Assembly: GCF_001522865.1 (NCBI RefSeq)
Contig: NZ_LOWB01000072.1
Location: 62,001-126,000, forward strand
Reading direction: 5' to 3'
Source of the DNA: Burkholderia sp. TSV86
GTDB lineage: Bacteria > Pseudomonadota > Gammaproteobacteria > Burkholderiales > Burkholderiaceae
Length of the DNA stretch: 64,000 nucleotides
Below are positions 28,367 through 39,343 of the stretch, one piece after another. The notes under the pieces are model-generated. The model was not told the DNA's origin. It did not search any database and worked only from the letters and a program-made list of their open reading frames with translations. Position 1 is the first letter of the stretch. Every line of letters begins with the position of its first letter. Both the position numbers and the translations under genes were made by a program.

Positions 28367-31134
28367 CCCGCGCCAACCAGATCGGCCAGTTGTGCCTGTG
28401 GATGAAGAAATTCGGGCGGCAGTGCATTGAACGGGATGAAATCCGACCATTGGTTGCCTTCCTTGAATGAAAAGTAACCGCCCATGTCAGGTTGAGCGAC
28501 CAGCCAATCGAGACGAGCGTCACCGTCGATATCCATCAGCGCCAGCCGTACAGGCTGCATCCCGGGGACAGCGGGCAGTGCCTGCCAGTCGCCATACGCA
28601 ACATTGTCGGTGCCGATCTCGCGTCGGATCGGTGCCCGGTAGCGCCAGCCGGTACTGTGACGAAACAACACGCCTGGCAGGCCGTCGCCGTACAGATCCA
28701 CCATCTGGTAATGCACGCCGTCATTCAATTCGGCGACGCCATCGAAGACGCGATAGCTGTCGGTGAGCACTTTCGGGTCGAAGGTGCTGTACCCGAACTC
28801 GAGCGGCGCCAGACTTTGCACGGTGCCGTCGGTTTCATAGGCCAGAATCCGGGCCTGTGTGAGTTGGCTGAGCACCGCCGATTCGCGATACGTGAGAAGC
28901 AGGCGCCGGACCAGCGTATGGTCCTGCTTCAGCTCGTCCGGAAAGTGATGAAACATCAGCACCTGGCGGCACAACCGATGTGTACGCACCTCAAAGCCAT
29001 ACTGGTAGCGGGAGAAGCTGTCCGTGCGCAGCGGCCAAGTATGGCCGTGCGCAGCGGTGTAAGGCGGCGCCGTGTTGAAGTTGACGCCGCGCTCACCATA
29101 ATCCAGCACGACACTGAACAACCAGCCGACGCTGCCAGCGTCGTCGTGATCCCAAAGGTACAGGTCGGTCGCGGCTGTCCGATTGCCATAGAAGACCTCG
29201 GCGAGATAGCGATTGGCCGAGTGATCGCGTGTTGCTTCGTTGCTTGCCGTGACGCCATCTCCATTTTCGGCAACATGGCGGTAATAGATATGCTCGCCGA
29301 ATGGATTGACCGATTCCTCGATGCGCCATTCCGCGATCTGTTCTGGGTGGTCGGGGTTCGCTACGCGTGCGGCCGCCGTTTTGCCGAGACAATGCAGTTG
29401 ACCGTTTGCACCATGAAGCAGCCAGAAGTCGTCCGTTGCGCGCTCGCCTTGCCAATGCTCGATCCGATCGAAAGCGCTTTCGATGCGCGGGAAATAGCGC
29501 GTGACACGGTATGTCGCGCCTAGGTCCTTGTCGTTGTAATGGGTGACCGTTGTCGCTACCGTTACGCCGTGTTCGTCGCGTTCGGCGACTAGCACCTCCT
29601 CGTCCGGGCCGACGAATTCGTCGGCGGGGCCGTTGTCGTAGCGCGGCACGCCGCGATTTGTTCGACGCCGAACATAGGGCAGTGCAAGTAGCCAGCCGAT
29701 CCCGAATGTGCCGTTGCCCGCGCCACTACTGTAATTGAGCGTGAGGGTTTGCGCCTCGGTATGCGCGTCCATGACCAGTTGTTCTCCGCTCGAAATATTC
29801 TCGTCGTAGAGCGTGTAATAGCTGTCATGGCGCTGTTGCGCGGTGCTGCGGGTGGCTTCCAGTGCCTGCCGATCCGCGGCCAGTCCGTCGATGGTTTGCT
29901 GTTGCAGCGTGATCGCATAGCTCGACATGTCAAGAAGCTGTTGTTGCTGCAATTCCTCTTGGCTGGCGCGATCCGCTCTCTCTATCAGCGATAGCAAGGT
30001 GTCGCCAAAGCGGCTCAAGGTTGACACGGCGTTATACGCTCGCGGCAGAATCGCATTGAAACGATAGTGGGGAACCGTCAGCTGCGCGGCGCTGATGCCG
30101 CTCACGAGCGTACCCGATTGCGCGCGTTGCGAAAGCAGCGCGACCGGATCCGCCGGAGGGGCGTACAGTGGCAGCGATAACGGCTTGCCGTCGACCGTCA
30201 AGTTGTGCCGCAGGTTATACAGCCGTGCGTCTATCGCGTCCCAGTGTGCGAGCATCAGTGTATTCAGCGGTGCCTTGAAATACTTGTTGTCCGTCAGGCG
30301 AAGATAGCCGACGTGAGTGCTCGGCAGCGTCAGCCACTCTTTGCTGCCAGCGTCGGACGCCTGCTCGAATTCGCGCAATTCGTCATTGATCGCGGAGGCG
30401 AGCGTGTTCACGGTGCGCGGTATCCATGTGCTGCTCAACGATACGTCCGGACGCGGTCCTAGCAGTTCCACCGCCAGGTTGTAAAGCACCCGGGCCTGTG
30501 TCAGACCATCTCGTGTGAGTTGACGATACCACCGGTCGCCTTGCGAGATCAGGTTGCTGACATACGAAATGAAGATGGCTTTTTGATAGATCTCGGGAGA
30601 GGCATAAGCGAGCGCATCGGGGTCCAGCGGCGCTGCGAGAAGACGGGAAAAATTCCCCCGGTCGACCAACGGACGCACGTTCCAGTAAGGGGGCGGTTGG
30701 ATGCCGTCCACGGACGGCTTTTTCCCCATCGCCGGATCGAAAATATAGTGCAGCCACTGGCGCGCTTGGTCGAACGCCTGGTCGTTGCCAAAGCGCCACG
30801 CAACCAGATATGGCAGATGGAAAAACAGCTCCCAGAAGTACAAGCCATTGGCGCCGCCGAAGTCCATCGGTTCGCCCTTGCGGTCATCGTCTTCGAGATC
30901 TGCTTCGAGCCGCTCTGCTTGCAAGACATAATCGAGTAGTGCATCGAGCCCCTTGTCCGCGGTTTCAATCAATTCGCGTACGAAGGTTGTATTCAGGCGT
31001 GTTTTGGCCGGCAGCGACGCGTCGCGGAAGTCCAGGTATTGAACCAGGCCTCGCTTGCTGTCGTAGCGTGATTTCAATTGAGGCGGGTTGAGCGGCGCCT
31101 TCAGGTCAATTTTTCGAGATAGACCTTGAACCAT
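28261..31134 (-). pseudogene. In-frame TcA-TcB fusion, truncated at the 3' end
   Basis: Residues 1 to about 455 are TcA (TccB-type) sequence: VRELIETADKGLDALLDYVL, FHLPYLVAWRFGNDQAFDQA and FKAPLNTLMLAHWDAIDARL, then the start of the channel helices. Near residue 456 (about 29,765) the frame passes into the N-terminal part of TcB (LTLNYSSGAGNGTFGIGWLL, VRRRTNRGVPRYDNG). The TcA channel tip with its TcB-binding domain and the first TcB residues are absent. TcB sequence with FG-GAP-like calcium sites (VDLYGDGLPG, MDIDGDARLD) continues to LADLVGAGL (about 28,363). A deletion there shifts the frame, and 33 foreign residues end at 28261. The N-terminal ATG is only the first Met after the upstream frameshift. 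Confidence 0.82.
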
Positions 31135-33326
31135 TTCCAGACGTAATTGAAATTTTTCATGTCGGTATTACTGGGACGATCGAAGTGATCGTCGCCGACG
31201 ATCAGGCAAACAGAGATATAACGCTGTTCCGCCGTGAAATCGGATTCTGTAATTCGATGAGTTTTGCTATACGGTGCGCCGCGCGAGCTGTTGGTGAGCG
31301 TGTAGGAGGACTCTCCATAATCAACTTCATTTGATTGGGCTGTGTAGAATCGGATTCCCTCGAAGAATTTTCGAGTGTCACCGATCTTGCGGAAATTTTT
31401 GATCGAGGCAAGTTTGTTGTTCTTGTTGTCGAGAAAAAATAATGAATTGAGTGAATTGTTTTTTATGGAATTGTTTGTCACGTCCCGCCCGTCGGACAAG
31501 CGGCACCCGGAAATGTCAAGGGTCACGCTCGTCGGAGGGTCATCATCCCATGCTATGTAATCGTGGAGTCCGATGTTGACGTGGAAGTGGTCGTCAATCA
31601 AGCTGGCAGGTTTGCCTTGCTCGTCCAAATTGCACAGCGAGTATTGGTTTATTGGCAGGCTGTAGTCGCCAAATAAATCTTGCGAATACCTGATCGCGGT
31701 ATTTTCAAACGTATAGAAATTGACGTTATTGTCAACGTCTTTTCCGAAAGTATTCGCGTCGTCACCATGATACCGGATGGTTACGCCCCATTTCCCATCT
31801 GGTCGACAGAAGCCGAATCCAGTATTGCTGCCAGAATTGGTGTCTTGCTGGGTGAACGTAAAATCATTCACAAAATCCGTCTTGAGCATGAGGGTGGCTT
31901 TTATTTCGAAGGGGCCTTTCATTTGAATGTAAGAATTCGGCCCGCGATTGCCTTGCACAAGATCCTCGATTCTCTTCCACCATTTTTCCAGATAGCTCTG
32001 GTCTTCTTTCGAGGAACCGTGAATGTCGCCGCCATCAGGCGCTCTTTCATTATCCTTGTATGCTTCTACCGACTCGATCTCGTACTTCTGCTTGTACAGC
32101 GCGTACTGCAAGGTATTATCAGTATCTATTCGATCCTTGAATATCGCAAACAGCTCTTCCTTGAGCTGCGGCCCCAATGGAACGTGATGGAATGCGGAGT
32201 CGCAATATTGGTAGCCATAGATGGTTGGGGAGTTTTTCCCCTTCTCACCCTCAGCATTGAAGTTCCGGACGAATACGCCTAGCATCAGCCGACCATACGG
32301 ATTGGAGTCTGCGTCATGGCTCGGTTCGTGGCTATGATCCACCGTTGCCAACAGGTTGACGACGCGCAGATCAAAGTTTGACACTTCATCGATCGTCACC
32401 GAGGAGCGGTCGATCTCGCCGAATCCCGGGTCGCCTTGCTGCCGAGTCTTCAAACTCGTGCTGTTGGGCGCGGTCCACGAGTCGTCAAAACGCTTGTAAC
32501 CGAACTTCACGCGATAGACATGGCGGGTGGTGTTGGCGCCCGCGCTGTCCTTGATCGGCACTGGATCGCGTTCGACCCAGGCGACATAGAGGCGTTCGTT
32601 ATAGAACACGGGACGAACCGTGTGCTCCAGTATCGTGTCGCTTGCCAACGGCAGGTCGATCGGCAGCCAGTCGCTCCAGCAATTGGGTGTGACAGGCTTG
32701 CCTGGGCGCGCGCCGTTCTTGCTCAGGTCCATCTGCCGCCAGAAATATCGATATGGCCTGGTTGTGGTGCGTCCGATGAAGTAATACGCAGCCGTTTTCA
32801 ACTCGTCTTGCGTGATATAGCCGCTTAGCAAATAGAGATTGCTGACAGCTTCAAATTGATTCAGATAGGCGAGCGCCGCACTTTGCACACGATCAGGGTC
32901 GAGCTGGTTCTGATTGAGCGTCGTTTCGAGATCCTTGAAATAATGGCTTTTCTCGAGGCGAGTAATCGGCGAAATGTAATCTTCCGCGTAATTTTGAACA
33001 TCGACGCCGGCGGCCCACACGGCGTATTGGTTGTCGCCGTCGCGCCACGCATTCACATCCCCCGGCTCGACGGGTTGAAAGCCGGGTTCTGTGCCGTTGA
33101 TGATGCGCGTAACGTATTGTTGGACGCTCGAAATCGCGCTGGCGACGCGGGTGGCGGGCACCTCATCGCCAACTTCGGGATCGATCAGCAGATATTCGTA
33201 CAGATCCTCGATTGTGAGCGGCGTATTGCCGACGCCCTTCAAGGTCGGTGCGACAAAGCTCATATAGCCCGCCACCAGCGCATCGCGCTGGGACTCGTTC
33301 AATTGCTTTTCCATTGCGAACGGCAT
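31101..33326 (-). pseudogene. TccB-type TcA second half, cut by a frameshift
   Basis: 741 residues beginning MPFAMEKQLNESQRDALVAG with a GAGG site. The sequence matches the second half of a TcA subunit (neuraminidase-like region; DVQNYAEDYISPITRLEKSH, PYRYFWRQMDLS, NERLYVAWVERDP). It stops at KVYLEKLT, while the next frame continues ...EKIDLKAPLNPPQLKS as expected, so a six-base A-run has become five (T5 on the plus strand at 31110-31114). The full protein would continue into the frame at 28261-31134. In the intact toxin the TccA and TccB parts together form the pentameric TcA bell that binds host cells and forms the syringe channel. Confidence 0.82.
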
Positions 33327-33417
33327 GGAGGTCTACCTCATTACGATTGGAGCGAGCCGGCATGTCGCGCGTTCGCATAATGGTTTGAGGAGGCTTGCAT
33401 GCGTGTGTCATGTGCGG

Positions 33418-36400
33418 TTAGTGGCCGCCGCCGTTGGCATGAGTGGCACCCGCAACCGATGCCTGCCCGACGGCTTGCCAGATGTCGTAACCGCTGTCGC
33501 GGCTCAACTTGAAAGCTTGTTGCTGTTGGTTCACGGTCAGCCCGGTTTGGCTTTCCGCCTGTTGCAGTCTCAGCACGATATCCAGTTGCGGCACCGTTTT
33601 CGCGATGCCGCCCAGCACCGACCAGGCTGCGGAGACTTCACTGTGTTCCCAGCCCAGCAAGGCGGCCAGTGTGGTCGTCGCATGGCCTTGATCCGGCAGC
33701 ACGGTCGCGTTGACTGCCTGCAGATAGGCCAGCACGTCGTCCTCGGTTCCATTGCTGCTGATTTGCGCCAGCAGCGCTTGATAGCGGCTTAGCATGTACA
33801 TCATCTGCAGCGTGATGGTCTGGACGTTTTCCTTCGTCAACGCAAAGTACTCGGGATGAGCCAGTAACATCTGCAGGAGAGCGGGGCTCAGCGAGAAATA
33901 CTGGCAGAGCAACGCACGACGCACCAATTCGCGTAAGACATTCAGCGGCAGTGGCGGGATATTCAGCGGCGTGGTAACGGAAGAATGCAGCGCCCAGGTC
34001 TCGCTTAGCCATTGGTAGATCGTATGTCCGATCCAGCGCATCAGCAGCGCGGGGAACGTCTGGGCCACATTCAAGGTTTGGGCGAGCAGGCTGATCGCCA
34101 TGCCATGTTGGGTTTGGCGAGACTGAATGATCGTCGCGTTCAGCGCCGATTTCGCGAGGTTCTTGTCGTCGTCAGTCAGTGTCTGAGCATCAACGGTGTC
34201 ATTGATCGCCTTGATGATCCAGGCATTCTGGCCGAAGATCTCCACATAAACCAGGTCGTCCGCGAGGTCGGTGATGAGGCCGGATGAATCCACGAGCCTC
34301 GCGGCAAACAATTTTTTCAGCCAGTCGATGCTGGGCGGAGCGCCACTCTGCTTGAGAAGCGTGTCGTCGACGAACGTGGCGGGCAGGGACTGCCAGACTT
34401 GCTGCATAAAGAACAACTGGCTGGCCGTTCCCTGAGCGTTACCTGCGTTGTTGCCGAGAATGCCGCCCGGGGAGAATGGCAGGTGATATTGTTGCTGCCA
34501 ATTTGCAATGGCACTCAGCGCTTGCAACAGGCTGAGGAAGTCGTTGGTCAGCGGCGCGTCTTTCTGTGGCAGCGCGATGACGGGTTGGCCTGCCAGTTGT
34601 TGCCATACATCGTCGGTGCCGCCATCGATCTGGTCGATCAATGCGCAAAAATCCTCGGGGCGGATGCCGAGTGCGCGCGCGAGCGACGCGAGCCGATAGA
34701 ACGCGGACACCACGAAGATGCTGCAATAGAGTGTCTGCTCATTGGGGTCGCCGAATTGCCGAGCGATCTTGTCGGCGAACAGCAGGAACTGACGGTGATT
34801 CAGTCCAAGTGCCGTGCATATTTTTTGGACGCGGTCATTATCGTCGTCGGTTGTTGCAGTATAGACGAAACTTTGGTTGTCGATCACGAACGGGGTGTCG
34901 AATGCGCCGCTGCTATTGAATATTTGATCGAGGAACGGCCGGTCTGGCGTGATGGCGAACGGCGTGACGATATAAAGCCATGCGGCAAACTGCTTGGGCG
35001 TGACGCCATACGTCGATTGATAGTGCTTGAAAACGCCGAGCATGCGCAACGTGTTGTCGTTCATCAGATAGGCTGGATTCTCTCCGTTCTCGGCTTCCAT
35101 CACCGAGGTCACCAGGAGGTCGATATCCTCGAACGACAAACCAAGCCATTTCTGGAGCCGCACCATGCGGTTGACGCGATCCAGGCGATCGTCCGTCAGG
35201 TTGGCGACGGAAAGCGTGTCTTTGGCACTTTCCTTGAGATAGATCGCGTTGGGTAATCCAGCATGAATGTATTTCGCGCCATAGACAAAGGGCAATGCTG
35301 CTCCGGTCGAGACAGGGTAAATGCCATGTCCATTGGTGAAGATGGGATTGAGCCTCACGAAATTACCGGATTGAATGATTGTGTGCGTGAGCTTCCCTCC
35401 CGCGGTGGCACATAGCATTTTTTCGACATCGGGCACGGTCAATCCGGTTCGGGACGTCAATTCCGATATCGACGCCAATGCAAATACGTCGAGGTTTTCG
35501 CTACCGAAGCTCTTCTGGTAGAACTGTTTTTGATCGGTGTTGTATCGAGCTTGATGGTCGTTGCTCAGAAAAAGCGAGATGATCAGGTCGCGATACGGAT
35601 GCGGCCGCGTAAATCCCTGGAAGCTGAGTCTGAATTGGTTGTACCAGGGCCCTTGAGATAAATTCAAGCTCAAGTTGTCGGCTTTGGCAAACCGGAGGAC
35701 AGGCCGGGAGTCATAGGGTTCACCTTGGATGGCGACCGCATCATTGATTTGAAATAAGTTCTGGTCTTTATTGTTTCTTCCTCGGAGCGTAAGAAGCGAC
35801 TTACTACTTCCGTTGGTGACGGAGAGTTCGATGATCGAGTCCAGCGTGGTCTCGCCCGACACGATGACTTGTCCTGGGCGGCCACTGTAGTCCTTGACGA
35901 TGTCGTTCTGTAGCGGAAGAACAAAGGCGCCGCTCGAGTAATAGGCCTCGTAAGGCAGCGATTCTGTCAGCGATGGCCCACGCCACGTATCCGACAACTC
36001 CGATAGCGTGAGATGGCAATGTCCGAAATAGGCCGGTTCGATGATGATTCGCTGCTGCTCTGGTGAGAGCTGACTGGCCATGACTTGCAGGCGCACGAGC
36101 GCATTTGCTGCCACCTCGTTCAAGCTTGTACAGACCGCCCAGAAGTTTTGCGGAAAATGGAGGGACTGCGCCAGCGTTACGTCTTGCAGTGTCGTGCCGA
36201 TGACACCTTGCGCGGCCTGGATTTGCTGATGTCCATAGTGATACGGCAGCGTGTTTGGGTAACGCGTTGTCGCAAGTAATGCGTTGACGGCATCTTGTCC
36301 GCTCAGCTGTTTGACGTTCTGAATCGCCGAACTGAGAATCTCGTTGACCAGTTGGATCTGCGGAATCACTTCGTTGAGTGCCGCATCGTTGATGATGAGT

Positions 36401-36843
36401 TGGCCAATATCCGGTCGACGGTTCGCTAACGTGTTCACGTTAGCGCCGCTATCTTCTTCCCCCAGCGCATAGTGATAGATATAGGCTAGGTAAGAGACCG
36501 GGCCGTCATTTGCCTCTGGCGAACCGACGGGCGCCTTGTTCTTCCAACTGCTCTTTTGATCCGGAAATAAATGTGAGTACTCGGGACCTTGCGCGGAGAA
36601 TGCGCCATGCAAGGTTGAGTACTTGCGTTGAAATCGGTGGCCGATTTGGTGAGCGAAACCGATCGCCAAATCATAGATGTCTCCGGTGTGCCGACCAAGC
36701 GAAGCATGATGCTTGCGAATAAATTGCTCGCGGGAAATGCGAGTGAAATCGAACACGGAGCGGTATCCCAATTTCGCTAGCGGCTCCTTGTCGAGTTTAA
36801 AGATATCTTCGATCCGTGTGATGAAAGGGCTGGCCGACGTCAT
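33418..36843 (-). CDS. tccA: TccA-type insecticidal toxin complex TcA subunit (N-terminal half)
   Basis: A 1141-residue protein, uninterrupted. The N-terminus (IFKLDKEPLAKLGYRSVFDF) is the VRP1 / Salmonella-virulence-plasmid-A domain, and the rest is the large helical shell of TcA proteins (DAAGs such as LHRQFLLFADKI-like helices and a long C-terminal helical bundle ending GGGH). The split of TcA into TccA and TccB genes is known from Photorhabdus tccA/tccB and Yersinia tcaA/tcaB loci. The ATG at 36843 has a purine-rich AGAGAGAG site. It is the first gene of a minus-strand series whose later members are broken, so the protein may be made but not assembled. Confidence 0.88.
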   Translation of the reverse strand: MTSASPFITRIEDIFKLDKEPLAKLGYRSVFDFTRISREQFIRKHHASLGRHTGDIYDLAIGFAHQIGHRFQRKYSTLHGAFSAQGPEYSHLFPDQKSSWKNKAPVGSPEANDGPVSYLAYIYHYALGEEDSGANVNTLANRRPDIGQLIINDAALNEVIPQIQLVNEILSSAIQNVKQLSGQDAVNALLATTRYPNTLPYHYGHQQIQAAQGVIGTTLQDVTLAQSLHFPQNFWAVCTSLNEVAANALVRLQVMASQLSPEQQRIIIEPAYFGHCHLTLSELSDTWRGPSLTESLPYEAYYSSGAFVLPLQNDIVKDYSGRPGQVIVSGETTLDSIIELSVTNGSSKSLLTLRGRNNKDQNLFQINDAVAIQGEPYDSRPVLRFAKADNLSLNLSQGPWYNQFRLSFQGFTRPHPYRDLIISLFLSNDHQARYNTDQKQFYQKSFGSENLDVFALASISELTSRTGLTVPDVEKMLCATAGGKLTHTIIQSGNFVRLNPIFTNGHGIYPVSTGAALPFVYGAKYIHAGLPNAIYLKESAKDTLSVANLTDDRLDRVNRMVRLQKWLGLSFEDIDLLVTSVMEAENGENPAYLMNDNTLRMLGVFKHYQSTYGVTPKQFAAWLYIVTPFAITPDRPFLDQIFNSSGAFDTPFVIDNQSFVYTATTDDDNDRVQKICTALGLNHRQFLLFADKIARQFGDPNEQTLYCSIFVVSAFYRLASLARALGIRPEDFCALIDQIDGGTDDVWQQLAGQPVIALPQKDAPLTNDFLSLLQALSAIANWQQQYHLPFSPGGILGNNAGNAQGTASQLFFMQQVWQSLPATFVDDTLLKQSGAPPSIDWLKKLFAARLVDSSGLITDLADDLVYVEIFGQNAWIIKAINDTVDAQTLTDDDKNLAKSALNATIIQSRQTQHGMAISLLAQTLNVAQTFPALLMRWIGHTIYQWLSETWALHSSVTTPLNIPPLPLNVLRELVRRALLCQYFSLSPALLQMLLAHPEYFALTKENVQTITLQMMYMLSRYQALLAQISSNGTEDDVLAYLQAVNATVLPDQGHATTTLAALLGWEHSEVSAAWSVLGGIAKTVPQLDIVLRLQQAESQTGLTVNQQQQAFKLSRDSGYDIWQAVGQASVAGATHANGGGH

Positions 36844-37190
36844 ATCTCTCTCTGGGTAGGTATGGCGAATAATTGCCTAGTGAATTGCGTATAAATTCTG
36901 GATCCAATATGCGCATCCCGATTAACAATGATTCGATATGACTGGTTTGCGTGTTGGCGGGCGAAGCTATAAATTTAAGCGCGTGAATGTTCCGAATTCA
37001 ACTGAAAGTGACCAATGCATGCTTGATGCGTGGGTACGATATGTGGTGCCACCAGGTCTGAATAGACTCGAGTGGGGGCGAAATGAGGCATCTGTTATCC
37101 AACGGAAACGAGGCATGGAATGCCAAGAACATTTGACGCAACTGCAGTCATGATCCGTTGGATACAGCGGATGCCGCGCTTCGGAATCGA
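36844..37190. other. Gene-free stretch upstream of tccA
   Basis: About 345 bases. It should hold the tccA promoter on the minus strand, but I see no convincing hexamer pair. An 11-bp perfect inverted repeat (37096-37106 with 37154-37164; imperfect extension to 15 bp) lies just after the stop of the gene at 37191 and could act as a long hairpin terminator. Confidence 0.45.
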
Positions 37191-38240
37191 TCAATCGATA
37201 AAACTTGGAACGATCACGATGGCACCCAATTCTATCGAGGGTTCAATAATGAAATTGACGGTGCCGTTTTCAATCACGGGTATTCGGTAATTGTGCACAA
37301 CACCGCATTGCTGTTCTTCTTCGAAGAGTTCTTCCGATTCTTGTCGGAGGGTGCGTTTCTGACGATACTCGATGGTAACTTTACCGTCTTTGGGAAACGC
37401 TTGTCCAGAAGGAGCGGTAAACGTAAATGCCATTTGCATCGACTGTGTTCCACCGCCCACATGGGCTGGTACGATAATCGGCTTGGTACTTACCTGGCCA
37501 TGCTGAAATGTTCCGCTGTCACTATACGGAGAGGACAATCGTCGGTCGCTGCATTGCGCGCCCCAAGTCGTTCCGGGTTGCACGTTATGTGGTGTCAAAA
37601 TAAAGTAGAAATGGCCGGGTTTCGAATTTAAATTGCTAATGGTTCCATATTGTGTAACATTGGAATTGGAACCTGAATTGAGTGAAATATTTCGTTGGGC
37701 TACGTTTGGATTTTCCTTGACCCATTGAGCGAATTTCGCATTACTCGAAAATTCAGTTGGAATTTGAAATTTCTTGTTTTTGTTGTTGACAACGGCAATG
37801 AAACACCAGTGTTTGTCGGGTGGCAGTTTGCTCAAATTGAAAGGCGCTTCTACCAATCCAATTTGATTTTGAGGAATGTTTTGACTGAAATTGGATCCGA
37901 AATTGATCCCAAATTGATTGTCTTGGGCTGGGAGTGTGACGGGATTCCATTTTTCTGGCGACAAAAATAAAGAGGACTCTGCGTAGTAAAGGTTGACGTT
38001 GCCATACGTGGTTTGCTCGGAGAGGTTTATATTTTTGCAGCGAACATAGACATTGTTGTTGAGATTGTTGACTATGGGCTGCGCAATGTCCCGATTGTAG
38101 GTATTGACGGCTTGTTCGTAGGTAAGAACCAGTGTTCCATACGGAATGATGTCTGGTGATACCCATTCCATGCCTTCGGCGGGTATGTTGCCGACGTCTT
38201 CAGGGTTGATACGCACTAGTAAACCAGAGTACTTGGACAT
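37191..38240 (-). CDS. Unknown 349-residue protein linked to the Tc locus
   Basis: I do not recognise the family. The start at 38240 (MSKYSGLLVRINPED) has a GGGAGAA site; an open extension upstream is ignored. It has no signal peptide or membrane helix. The sequence is rich in Asn, Ser, Gln and aromatic residues, with beta-type stretches such as VYVRCKNINLSEQTTYGNVN, KHWCFIAVVNNKNKKF and GHFYFILTPHNVQPGTTW, suggesting an all-beta, perhaps binding, protein. It lies just upstream of tccA on the same strand with a 347-base gap. It may be an accessory of the toxin (cell-surface binding or release) or an unrelated island gene. Confidence 0.6.
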   Translation of the reverse strand: MSKYSGLLVRINPEDVGNIPAEGMEWVSPDIIPYGTLVLTYEQAVNTYNRDIAQPIVNNLNNNVYVRCKNINLSEQTTYGNVNLYYAESSLFLSPEKWNPVTLPAQDNQFGINFGSNFSQNIPQNQIGLVEAPFNLSKLPPDKHWCFIAVVNNKNKKFQIPTEFSSNAKFAQWVKENPNVAQRNISLNSGSNSNVTQYGTISNLNSKPGHFYFILTPHNVQPGTTWGAQCSDRRLSSPYSDSGTFQHGQVSTKPIIVPAHVGGGTQSMQMAFTFTAPSGQAFPKDGKVTIEYRQKRTLRQESEELFEEEQQCGVVHNYRIPVIENGTVNFIIEPSIELGAIVIVPSFID

Positions 38241-39343
38241 GAATTTTCTCCCGATGAATTCTCTTTCGTGAATCGAATAGATGGCTTGAGCTGATTTTGA
38301 CGGATGACATCGACTGCACAATCGTTCAGCGGTGATGCGGGAGTGCTATGGCGACCTATTGCCCGTGCCAAGGAGAAGCCACATTCGTTTCCTCACGCTT
38401 TATTTGGCGGTGCGTGAATGATTTGCCGGATGTGTCACTTAATATCGGAGGTTGGTCGATGAGTAATATTCGTTGGTGTTCAATGTTGCGTGTGAAGTAC
38501 TTGTCTTCATTATTTCAGGTATTTTTTTGGGGGGCAACTAATAAAAAAGGTGGATCGGATGATTAATGCTAAGTCTTGTATTCCGGCCTCAATTGTTGTG
38601 TTGCGCGTGGATAATCTGATGGCTTGATACTGTTGTTGTGGTGCCGATATTGCGTTTTGTTTGGGATGACATGAACCTGCGCCGTTGAAATGGAAATACG
38701 CCGATCCTTCACATCGCATCCGGTGCGATTCATCCGGTTCAGGGGACTAGTGTCCGCTAGCAGTTGATTGACGGAATGTGCCGGGGCGATACAGGAGCGT
38801 CGGGTGCGTATGAGGCTAGGGTCATAGGGCCAAACGAGTGGATTGGGAGCGAAGCGAATGCCGCTTGTCACGCGATAGCAGCAAGTCATCATGCCGACGC
38901 CATGCCGGCTTGAGTTGAACGCGCATGACGCTTTGGCTACGTGCCCCCGGTATTCGGGTAAGACAGACTGAACCTTCGTCAGCACGGCCTGAACGCGGTG
39001 GCCGACTGCAAGTGCGGCGCGGGTCGTTCAGAGGCATTTTTCGTGCCGTTCTTCAATGGGCTGGCACCCGCGAATTGAAGTCAAGGTGGATGCAGACGGC
39101 TGCTCGACGCATCTCTCTGCATGCGCAGCGGTGGGCGGCACCCTTTATCGGGTTATTGGCTCGGGCAAAGCCGGCGGTGAACGCCCTGCAGTGTTATTCG
39201 CACGTGCGTTGATACCTCGCGATCGCGTGTCATGTGGAAGCATGGCGGGCGTCAATTAAGTCTCACATGCACCACTGCGACATTGACACATCTGAGCAGC
39301 GGCAATGTGTAGAGGACTCTTGATTCGATCAATCTTGAGACCA
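38241..39343. other. 1.1-kb stretch with no recognised gene
   Basis: Several short frames on both strands, none with a good start, ribosome site or family motif. Base composition changes from AT-rich (to about 38,650) to GC-rich, as if two pieces of different origin meet. It may hold eroded transposase DNA, but I could not match any to a family. Confidence 0.4.
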
